A DNA stretch of 64,000 nucleotides from the NCBI GenBank assembly GCA_046346965.1, contig JAXMHB010000002.1, positions 186,001-250,000 on the forward strand. The letters run 5' to 3'. The notes below the pieces were generated by a model. The model searched no databases and had not been told where the DNA came from. It saw nothing but the letters and a program-made list of their open reading frames with translations. The position numbers were made by a program, and so were the translations under genes. Below are positions 1 to 8,569 of this stretch, one piece after another; positions within the stretch are counted from its first letter, which is position 1, and each line of letters starts with the position of its first letter. Origin of the DNA: JAXMHB01 sp046346965. Its GTDB lineage: Bacteria; Pseudomonadota; Gammaproteobacteria; Xanthomonadales; SZUA-5.

Positions 1-559
1 GTTCTCGCTGGACAATCGCGGCAGCGCGCGCCGCGGCGTGGCCTTCGAGGCGCCACTGTTCCGCAGCATGGGTGGCCCGGAAGTCGCGGACCAGATGGTC
101 GGCGTCGACTGGCTGGCGGCGCAGCCATTTGTCGATCCTGCCCGCATCGGCGTGTTCGGCTGGAGTTACGGCGGCTACATGAGCCTCATGCTGCTGGCGC
201 AGCATTCGGATCGCATCGCCGCCGGCATTTCGGTGGCGCCGGTGACCGACTGGAGCCTGTACGACACCCATTACACCGAGCGCTACATGGACCATCCGGC
301 CAGCAATGTCCGTGGCTACACGCTGAGCAGCGTGTTTGCCCATCTGGACGGGCTGAAGAGCCGCTTGTACCTGATCCATGGCATGGCCGATGACAATGTG
401 CTGTTCACCAACTCGACCCGATTGATGGCCGAGATGCAGAACCGCGGCATTCCTTTCGACCTGATGACCTATCCCGGCGGCAAGCACGGGCTAGCCGGCG
501 CGGCCACCCGCAAGCACGTGTTCAACGGCATCCTGCGCTGGCTGAAGGCGAATTTGTAA
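1..559 (+). CDS. S9 family peptidase (dipeptidyl peptidase IV-like), 3' end only
   Basis: This is the C-terminal catalytic half of a prolyl-oligopeptidase-family serine peptidase; the gene begins before the window. The frame is open from base 2 and reads FSLDNRGSARRG, the usual lead-in to the alpha/beta-hydrolase domain of DPP-IV-type S9 enzymes. The full catalytic triad is visible: Ser in GWSYGGYMS (around base 165), Asp in GMADDNVLF (around base 390) and His in GGKHG (around base 485). Family members cleave N-terminal X-Pro or related dipeptides, usually in the periplasm. A strong hairpin with a T-rich tail follows at 569-599. DPP-IV versus a related acylaminoacyl peptidase cannot be settled without the missing beta-propeller. 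Confidence 0.9.
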   Translation, partial: FSLDNRGSARRGVAFEAPLFRSMGGPEVADQMVGVDWLAAQPFVDPARIGVFGWSYGGYMSLMLLAQHSDRIAAGISVAPVTDWSLYDTHYTERYMDHPASNVRGYTLSSVFAHLDGLKSRLYLIHGMADDNVLFTNSTRLMAEMQNRGIPFDLMTYPGGKHGLAGAATRKHVFNGILRWLKANL

Positions 560-568
560 CGGCCTTTG

Positions 569-605
569 GCGCGGCGGCCTGACAGTCAGGTCGCCGCGCT
601 TTGTT
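569..605 (+). terminator. Rho-independent terminator after the S9 peptidase
   Basis: A 14-bp stem (569-582 with 586-599, one G-T pair) closes a 3-base loop and is followed by TTTGTTG. It starts 9 bases after the peptidase stop codon and separates it from the M23 gene. Confidence 0.8.
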
Positions 606-610
606 GCTCG

Positions 611-630
611 AACGCAACAGTGGTTGCGTT
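611..630. promoter_or_regulatory. Perfect 8-bp inverted repeat upstream of the M23 endopeptidase
   Basis: AACGCAAC at 611-618 and GTTGCGTT at 623-630 are exact inverted copies separated by AGTG. The site lies 75 bases upstream of the likely GTG start of the next gene. It could be an operator or a second weak hairpin of the preceding terminator region; the sequence alone does not decide. Confidence 0.35.
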
Positions 631-704
631 AACACCGATTTAAGTTTTGACCGATTGTGCGCAAACCGATATGGTCGCCCCCGTTTTGCCCGGAGACGAC
701 CCGC

Positions 705-2180
705 GTGATCTATCAGCCCGACTGGCACAAGCGCCGTACATCGTCCTCCCGCCAGGCGGTCCGTCGTCACTTTCTGCAGCGCCCGGTACGCCTCAAGCCC
801 GTTGCGCGCATACAACAAAAACTGATTCGTCTGGTCCAAGGCTGGCTCAGTGCTGGCGTGCGCACGCGCCGTGCCGTGGCCGCCACCAGCGTCGGCGCGC
901 TGGTCGTGCTGGCCGGTCTGGTGGTGCTGCCGGTGTTCGCCAGCGTCAGCCGTCCCGAGCCGATCGCCACCCAGCTCAGCGTGCCGCTGCAGCTGCCGCC
1001 GCCCAGCGAATCCACCGCCAATGCGTTGCCGGCGCCGGTGAGCGCGCTGGAATCCGATCTCTACCTCGCCAATGACAGCGAATCCGGCTGGCAGGTGGTG
1101 ACGGTGCGTCGCAACGAGACGCTCGGCAACATCTTCAGCCGCCTCGGCCTGTCGGCCACGCAGATGCACCACCTGCTCGACGAGAGCGAGAGCGTGCGCG
1201 CGCTGACGCAGATCCATCCGGGCGATCAGATCGCCTTCCGCATTCCCGAAGCCGGCAAGCTGAGCGGCCTGCAGTTCGATCGCAGCGAGAGCGAGCGCAT
1301 CCTGATCGAGGTCGACGGCAGCAAGGTGCAGGAGCGCGTGATCGAGCGCGAACTCGAGCGCCGCACCCAGTACGGCAGCGCCGTGATCACCCACTCGCTG
1401 TTTGGCGCCGGTGATGCCGCCGGGCTGAGTGATTTGCAAGTGATGCGGCTGGCGCAGGTGTTCAATTACGACATCGACTTCGTCCAGGACCTGCGCGAGG
1501 GTGACAGCTTCAGCGTGGTCTATGAATCGATCTACCGCGACGGCGTCAAGCTGCGCGACGGCGACATACTGGCGGCGGTGTTCGTCAACCAGGGCAAACG
1601 CTACGAGGCCTATCGCTACACCGGCGCCGACGGCCGCAGCGATTTCTACGGCGCCGATGGCCGCAGTCTGCGCAAGGCCTTCATCCGCACGCCGGTCGAG
1701 TTCACCCGCATCTCCAGCCGCTTCTCCTCCGCCCGCCAGCATCCGATCCTCGGCCGCATGCGCGCCCACAAGGGCGTCGACTACGCCGCGCCGACCGGCA
1801 CGCCGGTGCACGCAGCGGGCAGCGGCACGGTGCTGTTCGTCGGCGTGCAGTCCGGCTACGGCAACGTCATCCAGCTGCAGCATGGACAGGCGACCACCAC
1901 GCTGTATGGCCATCTCTCGCGCTTCGCCAAGGGCTTGAAGCGCGGCCAGAAGGTGCAGCAGGGCGAGGTCATCGGCTACGTCGGCAAGACGGGTCTGGCG
2001 ACCGGTCCGCATCTGCACTACGAATTCCGCGTCGCCGGCGTGCATCGCGATCCGCTCAGCGTTGATCTGCCGAAGGCCGATCCGCTGACCGGCGCCGAGC
2101 TGGCCAATTTCCAGCAGGCGCGCGAAGGCTATGCCACGGCGCTGGCGGTGGTGGCGGATCAGGCACTGGTGGTGCGCTGA
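705..2180 (+). CDS. M23 family murein endopeptidase with OapA/LysM-like domain (MepM-like)
   Basis: Predicted periplasmic zinc metallopeptidase that cuts peptidoglycan cross-links. From the GTG at 705 the protein is 491 residues: a basic N-terminus, one membrane anchor (about residues 57-80), a LysM/OapA-like domain (about 127-180, VTVRRNETLGNIFSRLGLS) and a C-terminal M23 domain. The zinc and active-site motifs HKGVDYAAP (about 354) and HLHYEF (about 436) are intact. GTG 705 is preferred because GGAG at 692-695 is correctly spaced; the frame is open further upstream to another GTG at 657, which has no ribosome binding site. MepM is the best-known relative with this domain order, but a paralogue is possible. 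Confidence 0.88.
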   Translation: MIYQPDWHKRRTSSSRQAVRRHFLQRPVRLKPVARIQQKLIRLVQGWLSAGVRTRRAVAATSVGALVVLAGLVVLPVFASVSRPEPIATQLSVPLQLPPPSESTANALPAPVSALESDLYLANDSESGWQVVTVRRNETLGNIFSRLGLSATQMHHLLDESESVRALTQIHPGDQIAFRIPEAGKLSGLQFDRSESERILIEVDGSKVQERVIERELERRTQYGSAVITHSLFGAGDAAGLSDLQVMRLAQVFNYDIDFVQDLREGDSFSVVYESIYRDGVKLRDGDILAAVFVNQGKRYEAYRYTGADGRSDFYGADGRSLRKAFIRTPVEFTRISSRFSSARQHPILGRMRAHKGVDYAAPTGTPVHAAGSGTVLFVGVQSGYGNVIQLQHGQATTTLYGHLSRFAKGLKRGQKVQQGEVIGYVGKTGLATGPHLHYEFRVAGVHRDPLSVDLPKADPLTGAELANFQQAREGYATALAVVADQALVVR

Positions 2181-2242
2181 CGCGGCGCTGCGCAGGCGCC
2201 CTCGGCGTCTGCGGCTTTGGTCGGGTAGCTCTAATTCAGGGC

Positions 2243-2271
2243 TTGACAACCCCCGCACCCCGACCTGTACC
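2243..2271 (+). promoter_or_regulatory. Candidate promoter of the ilvD leader
   Basis: A perfect -35 TTGACA (2243-2248) is followed after 17 bases by TGTACC (2266-2271), a weak -10. The predicted transcription start is within a few bases of an ATG at 2281, so the short leader frame would be translated from a leaderless or nearly leaderless mRNA. The promoter is inferred from consensus only. Confidence 0.45.
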
Positions 2272-2280
2272 TTTGCTGCC

Positions 2281-2379
2281 ATGCACAACGACCTGCTCTG
2301 CACGACGCTGAACCATCGCCGAACGGCGACGGTCACGCGAGTCCATGTTGCAGGCACCAGACATCGAGTGCAGGCCTAG
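2281..2379 (+). CDS. Possible leader peptide upstream of ilvD
   Basis: A 32-codon frame begins at the ATG beside the predicted transcription start and ends with TAG at 2377-2379. Its second half is rich in Thr, Val, Arg and His (for example RTATVTRVHVAGTRH) and contains five Val and three Leu in total. That is suggestive of, but much weaker than, the runs of Ile/Val/Leu codons in classic ilv leaders. The stop codon sits inside the 5' arm of the hairpin at 2365-2410, the geometry expected if translation of the peptide controls folding downstream. It may be a chance frame. Confidence 0.3.
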   Translation: MHNDLLCTTLNHRRTATVTRVHVAGTRHRVQA

Positions 2380-2474
2380 CGACCGAGTACACCCTCAGGC
2401 CCTGCACTCGGAAAGCGACCCCGGGGCCGCCCGCAGTGCGCCCGGAACCGACGCAGGGCCTCCAGACTGGAGGC
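2365..2474 (+). promoter_or_regulatory. Structured ilvD leader: long hairpin plus hairpin that hides the ribosome binding site
   Basis: Two stems are directly visible. The first pairs 2365-2377 with 2397-2410 (13 bp with one bulged base) and overlaps the stop of the possible leader peptide. The second pairs 2458-2464 with 2468-2474 (GCCTCCA/TGGAGGC, loop GAC) and contains the entire GGAGG (2469-2473) that serves the ilvD ATG at 2478. No T-run follows the first stem, so control of translation rather than transcription termination is the more likely mode. Function is inferred. Confidence 0.45.
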
Positions 2475-2477
2475 ACC

Positions 2478-4133
2478 ATGCAAAGCGACCAAATCAAGGC
2501 TTTTCCCGACCGGGCACCGGCGCGCGCGATGTTGCGAGCCACGGGCCTCAGCAGTGCGGATCTGGAAAAGCCCCTGATCGCGGTCGTCAGCACCTTCAGC
2601 GAAGTCACCCCGTGCAATATGCATCTGCGCGATCTCGCCGCGGCGGTCAAGCAGGGCGTGCGCGAGGCCGGCGGTACGCCGATCGAGGGCAACACCATCG
2701 TCGTCTCCGACGGCATCAGCATGGGCACGGCCGGGATGCGCGCCTCGCTGGTCTCGCGCGACTGGATTGCCGACACCATCGAATTGTTCGTGCGCGGTCA
2801 CTCCTTCGACGGCGTGGTGGTGCTCACCGGCTGCGACAAAACCATTCCGGCCGCGGCGATGGCGCTGGCGCGACTGAATCTGCCTGGGTTGGTGCTCTAC
2901 GGCGGCTCGATCATGCCGGGGCGCTTCCAGGGCCGCGATGTCACCATCCAGGACGTCTTCGAGGCGGTCGGCGCCTGCGCGGCCGGCAAGATGAGCCACG
3001 AGGATCTGCGCGATCTGGAGGGCAAGGCCTGTCCCGGCGCGGGTGCCTGCGGCGGCCAGTTCACCGCCAACACGATGGCGACGGCGCTGGCCTTCCTGGG
3101 CATCGCCAGCATGGATGGCACCGATCTGCCGGCGCTGCATCCCGACAAGCCCAAGGCGGCGCAAGAGGCCGGCAAGGCGGTGATGGAGCTGTGGCGGCGG
3201 CAGCTGAAGGCGCGCCAGATCATGACGCGCGAGGCCTTCGAGAACGCCATTGGCGCGGTGATGGTCACCGGTGGCTCGACCAATGCGGTGTTGCATCTGC
3301 TGGCGATTGCGCGCGAGGCCGGCGTGCCGCTGGCGATCGAGGACTTCGATCGTTTGAGCCGCAGCACGCCGGTGCTGGCCGATCTCAAGCCCGGTGGCAA
3401 GTACGCCGCCCCGGACATGACGCTGGCCGGCGGTTTGCGGCTGGTGGCGCAGCGGATGAAGCAACAAGGGCGCCTGCATGACGCCGACACCGTCAGCGGT
3501 TTGCGCATGCACGCCGAGGCGGATGCCGCGGTGGAGCGCCCCGGCCAGCAGGTGTTGCGGCCCTGGGACCAGCCGATCAAGCCGGAGGGCGGCATCGCCA
3601 TCCTGCGCGGGTCGTTGGCGCCGGAAGGCTGCGTGGTCAAGCTGGTCGGTCATGATCGACGCCGCCACGTCGGCCCGGCGCGAGTGTTCGATGGCGAGCC
3701 CGATGCCTTTGCCGCGGTGCGCGAAGGGCGCATCCAGGCCGGCGATGTGATCGTCATCCGCCACGTCGGCCCGGCTGGCGCGCCCGGCATGCCGGAAATG
3801 CTGGCGGTGACGGCGGCGCTGATGGGCGTCGGCCTGGGCGATTCCGTGGCCCTGGTCACCGATGGCCGCTTCAGCGGCGCCACCCATGGCTTCATGGTCG
3901 GTCACGTCGCGCCCGAAGCGGCGCGCGGCGGTCCGATCGCGCTGATTGAGGACGGCGATCTGATCACGCTCGATGTGGACGCGCGCGTGCTTGATGTCGC
4001 TGCGCCGCTGGACGAGCGCCGCGCTAACTGGCAGCCGCTGCCGCCGGTCGAGCTGTCCGGCGTGCTCGCCAAGTACGCGCAGCTGGTCGGATCTGCCTCC
4101 GACGGCGCGCCCACCCATCGCGGTGCGCTCTAA
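2478..4133 (+). CDS. ilvD: Dihydroxy-acid dehydratase
   Basis: Converts 2,3-dihydroxy-isovalerate and 2,3-dihydroxy-3-methylvalerate to the 2-keto acids in valine and isoleucine synthesis, using an iron-sulfur cluster in the cytoplasm. At 551 residues it has family length. The three cluster cysteines are visible: C46 (VTPCNMH), C119 (LTGCDKTIP) and C191 (GACGGQFTANTM). The C-terminal signature GRFSGATHGFMVGHVAPEAARGG is intact. ATG 2478 is chosen because GGAGG lies 4 bases upstream; the frame is open further upstream without such a site. ilvC follows after 130 bases, so the two probably share a pathway if not a transcript. No acetolactate synthase gene is in the window. Confidence 0.97.
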   Translation: MQSDQIKAFPDRAPARAMLRATGLSSADLEKPLIAVVSTFSEVTPCNMHLRDLAAAVKQGVREAGGTPIEGNTIVVSDGISMGTAGMRASLVSRDWIADTIELFVRGHSFDGVVVLTGCDKTIPAAAMALARLNLPGLVLYGGSIMPGRFQGRDVTIQDVFEAVGACAAGKMSHEDLRDLEGKACPGAGACGGQFTANTMATALAFLGIASMDGTDLPALHPDKPKAAQEAGKAVMELWRRQLKARQIMTREAFENAIGAVMVTGGSTNAVLHLLAIAREAGVPLAIEDFDRLSRSTPVLADLKPGGKYAAPDMTLAGGLRLVAQRMKQQGRLHDADTVSGLRMHAEADAAVERPGQQVLRPWDQPIKPEGGIAILRGSLAPEGCVVKLVGHDRRRHVGPARVFDGEPDAFAAVREGRIQAGDVIVIRHVGPAGAPGMPEMLAVTAALMGVGLGDSVALVTDGRFSGATHGFMVGHVAPEAARGGPIALIEDGDLITLDVDARVLDVAAPLDERRANWQPLPPVELSGVLAKYAQLVGSASDGAPTHRGAL

Positions 4134-4263
4134 GCCGCGACTGATGAATACGAATGCGCAAGCGCGGCACGGCCGGAGTCAGCCAGCACAATCCGCAGTT
4201 CCCGCCTTGCGCCACCGCCCCACTCGTTGACGCTCCTACTCACCCACGCCCCGAGGCCCCGCA

Positions 4264-5277
4264 ATGACCAAACTGTATTCTGACCAAGATGTGCAACCGG
4301 ACGCTCTGAAGGGCCAACGGATCGTGATCCTCGGCTATGGCAGCCAGGGCCGCGCACAGGCGATGAACCTGAAGGATTCCGGCTTCGACGTCACCATCGC
4401 GCTGCGTCCGGGCGGCAAGACCTGGGCACAGGCCGAGGCCGACGGCTTCAAGCCCAAAGAGCCGGCGGTTGCGCTGAAGGACGCCCAGGTGATCTCGCTG
4501 CTGCTGCCCGATACCGAGCAGCCCAAGGCTTACGAGACCTGGGTCAAGCCGAACCTCAAGCCCGGCACGCTGCTGATGTTTGCGCACGGCTTCAATGTGC
4601 ACTACGGCACCATCGTGCCGCCGAAGGATGTGGACGTGGCGCTGGTCGCGCCGAAGGCGCCCGGCAAGCTGGTGCGCCGCCAGTACGAAGAAGGGCGCGG
4701 CGTTCCGAGCCTGATCGCCGTGCATCAGGACGCCACCGGCACCGCCAAGGCGCGCGCGCTGGCCTGGGCCTGGGGCGTCGGTTCGGCGCATGCCGGCGTG
4801 CTCGAAACCACCTTCGCGGAAGAAACCGAAACGGATCTCTTCGGCGAGCAGGCGGTCCTCTGCGGCGGCGCCACCGAGTTGGTGCAGGCCGGCTTCGAGA
4901 CGCTGGTGCAGGCCGGCTATCAGCCCGAGGTGGCCTATTTCGAGGTGCTGCACGAACTCAAGCTGATCGTCGATCTGCTGTACGAAGGCGGCATGGCGCG
5001 CATGCACCAGTTCGTTTCCGACACCGCCAAGTACGGCGATCTGACCCGCGGTCCGCGCGTGGTCAACGGTGCTTCGCGCAAGGCGATGCGCGAAGTGCTC
5101 GAAGAGATCCAGAACGGCACCTTCGCGCGCGAGTGGATCGCCGAAAACCAGAACGGCTGTCCGAACTACAAGGCGTTGCTGGAGCGCGATCTGGCGCACC
5201 CGATCGAATCGGTGGGCAAGCGCCTGCGCGCGCGCATGAGCTGGTTGCAGGCGGGCAGTCAGGACAAGGCTGCCTGA
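4264..5277 (+). CDS. ilvC: Ketol-acid reductoisomerase (class I)
   Basis: Performs the isomerisation and NAD(P)H reduction of acetolactate and acetohydroxybutyrate, the step before IlvD. It is 337 residues, the short class I size. The nucleotide fingerprint GYGSQG lies at residues 24-29, the catalytic His is H108 in FAHGFN, and the metal-binding C-domain has TDLFGEQAVLCGG and FEVLHELKLIVDL. Several usually invariant positions differ: GRAQA where GHAHA-type is common, KAPGK where KGPGH is usual, and RPGGKTW in the cofactor loop. GAGG at 4253-4256 gives a ribosome binding site 7 bases before the ATG. A terminator follows. Confidence 0.96.
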   Translation: MTKLYSDQDVQPDALKGQRIVILGYGSQGRAQAMNLKDSGFDVTIALRPGGKTWAQAEADGFKPKEPAVALKDAQVISLLLPDTEQPKAYETWVKPNLKPGTLLMFAHGFNVHYGTIVPPKDVDVALVAPKAPGKLVRRQYEEGRGVPSLIAVHQDATGTAKARALAWAWGVGSAHAGVLETTFAEETETDLFGEQAVLCGGATELVQAGFETLVQAGYQPEVAYFEVLHELKLIVDLLYEGGMARMHQFVSDTAKYGDLTRGPRVVNGASRKAMREVLEEIQNGTFAREWIAENQNGCPNYKALLERDLAHPIESVGKRLRARMSWLQAGSQDKAA

Positions 5278-5313
5278 GCCTGCGCCCGTTCGGGTCCCTC
5301 CGCAGATCCATCA

Positions 5314-5338
5314 AGGCCGGCGCAAGCCGGCCTTTTTT
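5314..5338 (+). terminator. Rho-independent terminator after ilvC
   Basis: A 7-bp perfect stem GGCCGGC/GCCGGCC (5315-5321 with 5326-5332) closes a GCAA loop and is followed by six T (5333-5338). It ends the ilv region and runs into the stop codon of the convergent sulfotransferase gene. Confidence 0.92.
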
Positions 5339-7436
5339 ATTCGTAGCCGAAGCTGCGCGCGGCGGGCGCGAGCAGGCGGAAGGCTTTACCCAGCGGCGCC
5401 GCGTACTGGCGCCAGCGACCGGCTTCCAGTCGATCCGGCAAGCCGCCCAGCGACTGCCGCTTGGGAGCGTCCAGCGTTAGCGTCTCGGGGCCGACGCCGA
5501 GCGCCTGGCCGAGCCGATCGCGCAGCGCATTGCGGTCGCTGTCGAAGTCCTCGGCGCGCACGATGGTCACCGCGAGGCCGGCCGACGAGCGCATGCGATC
5601 CAGATGCTGGTACTGGCGCAACAGGTAGTTGGCCGCCAGTTCCGGCTTGCCGATGGCGCGCGTCGGCGTGGTGCCGAAGGCCAGCCAGTGCAGCAGGGTG
5701 TCGCGCGGGTCGCGCACGAAAGCGAGCACGCGCGCCTGCGGCAGCGTCGCTGACAGCGCCGCGTACTGCACCCATTCGAGCGAGGGCAGCACGTCGATGG
5801 CGATGCGCTCGGTCGGCACCTTGAGGCGGTCGAAGGCACGCCAGTAGCGGCGGCGGAACAGTCGCAGCGTGGCCTCGGACAGCCCGTTGTCGATCTGCGC
5901 GCGCAGATCCGGTGACAGCCCATCGTGACGGCCATTGGGCAGCAGGCGATCGCTCAGCACCTGCGTGCTGTCGCCGCGCCCCAGTGCGCGCAGCAGCGCC
6001 TCGGCGCCAGTGCCTGGCACATGCGGGATGAACACCACCGGGCGCGAGTCGGCCTCGGCGGGCAGCGGCATCGGCAGTTCGCGCGGCGCCCCCAGCGGAT
6101 CGGCCAGGGCCGGCATGCGCCGATTGGGCATTGCCGCCTGCACTTCCATCCAGTGGGCGACGGCGCGGTCGGAATCGCCCTCGCGGTCGGCGCCGTAGCC
6201 GAGCAGGAACTGGCGCGTGCTGCGCACGGTGGCATTGAGCGACTCGGTCGGCAGCGCCGCCAGCGCCTGGTAGCGCGGGCCGGGCTTGCCCGAGCGCAGC
6301 TCGTAGGCGGCGGCGATGGTCAGCGCCTTGGGCTGGTGCTGATCGATCTCCAGCGCGCGCTCGGCGGCCTCCAGCGCCAGCGCCGATTCGCCGCGCAGTT
6401 CGGCCCCGGTGGCGAACTCGGCATGCGCCTCCGGCTGGTGCGGCTGCGCCTGGCGCCAGCGCCGCGACAACTCGTAGGCCTCGTCGAAGCGTCCGCTGCG
6501 CGCGAGCAGGCCGAGGCGGTGCGTCCACAGGGAAGCGTGCGCCTCGGGCGTGGTGAAGGATTCCAGCAGCGCGATCGCCTGATCCAGCCGACCCAGCCGC
6601 GAGCGCGCTTCGGCGGCAGCGTGGATCAGCGCGGTATCCGCCAACCGCGGCAGCGCGCGGTCGAGCAGGGCGATGGTCTCGGCGAGCTTGCCGGCGCGGA
6701 TCAGCGCCTCGCTCAGCTTGCGCAGAATCGGCAGATCATCGCTGCCCGGTTCGGCGATGCCCTGCATGCATTCGAGCGCTCCGGCGAGATCGCCATCGCT
6801 CAGGCGGGCGTTGGCGGCGAGCCGACGCACGCGCAGATTGGCCGGGTCGATGCGCAGCGAGTTGTCGAGCGCCGTGCGCGCGAAGGCGTGGTGGCCCTTG
6901 GCCATCAGGATCATGCCGAGCACCGCCTGGGCGCGGGCGTCGTCGGCCAGGAAGCGGATCGCCTGCTGGGCGTAGCTGAGCGCCTGATCGGCATCGCCGC
7001 GCGAGAGCTGCACCTGCGCCAAGCCGATCAGCGCCTGACCATCGTCCGGGTTGGCGCGCAATGCGGTGCGGAAGCGCTGCTCGGCGTTGTCGATCTGACC
7101 GGAGGCCAGCGCCAGTTCGCCCAACTGCGCATGCGAGCGCGACCAGTTGGGGTCGAGCGCGGTGGCGCGTTCGAGAAACTCGGCGGCGCGCAAGGAGTCG
7201 CCCTGCTGCGCCAGCAGCAGGCCGTAGTTCACCAGGTAGCTGGGCTCGGTGGGGGCCGCATCGATGGCGCGCTTGAAGTGGCTGCGCGCGCCGATCGCAT
7301 CGCCGCGGCTGGCCAGCACCACGCCGTACATATTGAGCGCTTCGGCGTCGTCCGGGGACTCGCTCAGGCGGTCGCGCAGCAGGCGTTCGGCGTCGGCCAT
7401 CTGGCCGTTCTTCATCAGGTCGCGAATCTCTTGCAT
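5337..7436 (-). CDS. Tetratricopeptide-repeat sulfotransferase family protein
   Basis: A 699-residue cytosolic protein with about a dozen TPR units in its first 400 residues (alternating helix pairs such as AEALNMYGVVLASRGDAIGARSHF) and a C-terminal PAPS-dependent sulfotransferase domain. The 5'-phosphosulfate loop is around residue 467 (HVPGTGAEALLRAL) and the 3'-phosphate site around 575 (AFVRDPRDTLLHWL). Such fusions are common in Xanthomonadales; the acceptor is unknown. I start it at ATG 7436 (MQEIRDLMKNGQ) because the 25 residues upstream are Arg-rich and unlike the TPR region. It is divergent from a glycan gene set, which hints at modification of a surface glycan or protein. Confidence 0.88.
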   Translation of the reverse strand: MQEIRDLMKNGQMADAERLLRDRLSESPDDAEALNMYGVVLASRGDAIGARSHFKRAIDAAPTEPSYLVNYGLLLAQQGDSLRAAEFLERATALDPNWSRSHAQLGELALASGQIDNAEQRFRTALRANPDDGQALIGLAQVQLSRGDADQALSYAQQAIRFLADDARAQAVLGMILMAKGHHAFARTALDNSLRIDPANLRVRRLAANARLSDGDLAGALECMQGIAEPGSDDLPILRKLSEALIRAGKLAETIALLDRALPRLADTALIHAAAEARSRLGRLDQAIALLESFTTPEAHASLWTHRLGLLARSGRFDEAYELSRRWRQAQPHQPEAHAEFATGAELRGESALALEAAERALEIDQHQPKALTIAAAYELRSGKPGPRYQALAALPTESLNATVRSTRQFLLGYGADREGDSDRAVAHWMEVQAAMPNRRMPALADPLGAPRELPMPLPAEADSRPVVFIPHVPGTGAEALLRALGRGDSTQVLSDRLLPNGRHDGLSPDLRAQIDNGLSEATLRLFRRRYWRAFDRLKVPTERIAIDVLPSLEWVQYAALSATLPQARVLAFVRDPRDTLLHWLAFGTTPTRAIGKPELAANYLLRQYQHLDRMRSSAGLAVTIVRAEDFDSDRNALRDRLGQALGVGPETLTLDAPKRQSLGGLPDRLEAGRWRQYAAPLGKAFRLLAPAARSFGYE

Positions 7437-7583
7437 GAAAGCCCAGTCGTTGGTTGCGCGAACGCGTCGCGGCGGTACAAAAGACCGCGAAGGATAACAG
7501 CGCCTGACCACCCGCGCGGCAGGCGGGTAGATGGCTCAGGGCCTTTCCGTTACGCTTCGCGGCCCGATTTTGGTCCATTGCCC
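7437..7583. promoter_or_regulatory. Divergent intergenic region
   Basis: These 147 bases separate the TPR-sulfotransferase and the epimerase and must carry both start regions. I see no clear consensus promoter or operator. Confidence 0.3.
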
Positions 7584-8564
7584 ATGACTGTGCTCGTCAC
7601 CGGGGCCGCCGGGTTTATCGGAGCCCACCTCGCGCGTGCGCTGAGCCAGCGTGGCGAGCGCGTCGTAGGCCTCGACAACTACAACGACTACTACCCGGTC
7701 TCGCTAAAGCGCGACCGCGCGCGTGCGCTCGGCGCCGGGCGCGATTTCGAGCTGCGCGAGGCCGATGTCGCCGATCGCGAAGCGGTCGAGCGCGTGTTCC
7801 GCGAGGTGCAGCCGCGCCGGGTCGTGCATCTGGCCGCCCAGGCCGGCGTGCGCTACTCGCTGCAGGCGCCGCGCGCCTATGTGCACAGCAATCTGGTCGG
7901 CTTCCTGGAGATGCTGGAAGCCTGCCGCGCGCATCGCCCCGAACACTTGGTCTACGCCAGCACCTCCAGCCTGTACGGCAAGAGCCCGGAACAGCCCTTC
8001 CGCGAGGGCGCCCGCATCGACCGCCCGCTCTCGCTGTATGCCGCCACCAAGGGCGCCAACGAGCTGATGGCGCACAGCTATGCGCATTTGTACGGCATCC
8101 CGATGACGGCGCTGCGCTTTTTCACCGTGTACGGCCCGTGGGGACGCCCGGATATGGCGCCGCTGCTGTTCACCCGCGCGATCCTGCGCGGTGAGCCGAT
8201 CCAGATCTACAACCACGGCCAGATGCGGCGCGATTTCACCCACGTGGACGACATCGTCGATGGCGTCATCGGTGCGCTGTACGCGCCGCCGAGCACCGGC
8301 GATACGCCACATCAGGTGTACAACCTGGGGCGCGGCGAGCCGGTCGATCTGTTGCGCTTCATCGAGTTGATCGAGCAAGCCGCGGGACGCCCGGCGGTGC
8401 GCGAGTATCGCGAGATGCAGGCCGGCGACATGACCGAGACCTTTGCCGACATCCGCGCGGCGCAGGCGGCTTTCGGCTACGCGCCGCGGGTGTCGATCGA
8501 GGCCGGCGTGCCGCCGGTGGTGGACTGGTGCCGTCGCTATGACAGCGGCGCAGGGACGGATTGA
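7584..8564 (+). CDS. NAD-dependent epimerase, UDP-glucuronate 4-epimerase-like
   Basis: Extended short-chain dehydrogenase of 326 residues. The Rossmann motif GAAGFIG is at residues 7-13, the catalytic YxxxK is Y152/K156 (SLYAATKG), and the active-site Ser/Thr lies in YASTSSLYG. The stretch GLDNYNDYYPVSLKRDR just after the first strand is typical of UDP-glucuronate 4-epimerases, which supply UDP-galacturonate for surface polysaccharides. The next gene starts 6 bases after the stop, so this heads an operon with GT2, LAB_N and YcgL genes. UDP-glucose 4-epimerase is the main alternative and is less likely. Confidence 0.88.
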   Translation: MTVLVTGAAGFIGAHLARALSQRGERVVGLDNYNDYYPVSLKRDRARALGAGRDFELREADVADREAVERVFREVQPRRVVHLAAQAGVRYSLQAPRAYVHSNLVGFLEMLEACRAHRPEHLVYASTSSLYGKSPEQPFREGARIDRPLSLYAATKGANELMAHSYAHLYGIPMTALRFFTVYGPWGRPDMAPLLFTRAILRGEPIQIYNHGQMRRDFTHVDDIVDGVIGALYAPPSTGDTPHQVYNLGRGEPVDLLRFIELIEQAAGRPAVREYREMQAGDMTETFADIRAAQAAFGYAPRVSIEAGVPPVVDWCRRYDSGAGTD

Positions 8565-8569
8565 GACGC

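Noticed and set aside
522..2357. Long open frame on the minus strand across the M23 gene (611 codons)
   Set aside because: Its translation is Arg/Ala/His/Gln-rich without any domain and mirrors the codon bias of the real gene on the other strand.
2281..2477. Metabolite riboswitch (for example TPP) upstream of ilvD
   Set aside because: No conserved riboswitch core is recognisable; two simple hairpins and a short frame explain the structure better.
5925..7583. Upstream extension of the epimerase frame by about 550 codons
   Set aside because: It lies antisense to the TPR-sulfotransferase and has its low-complexity mirror composition; the Rossmann motif begins just after ATG 7584.
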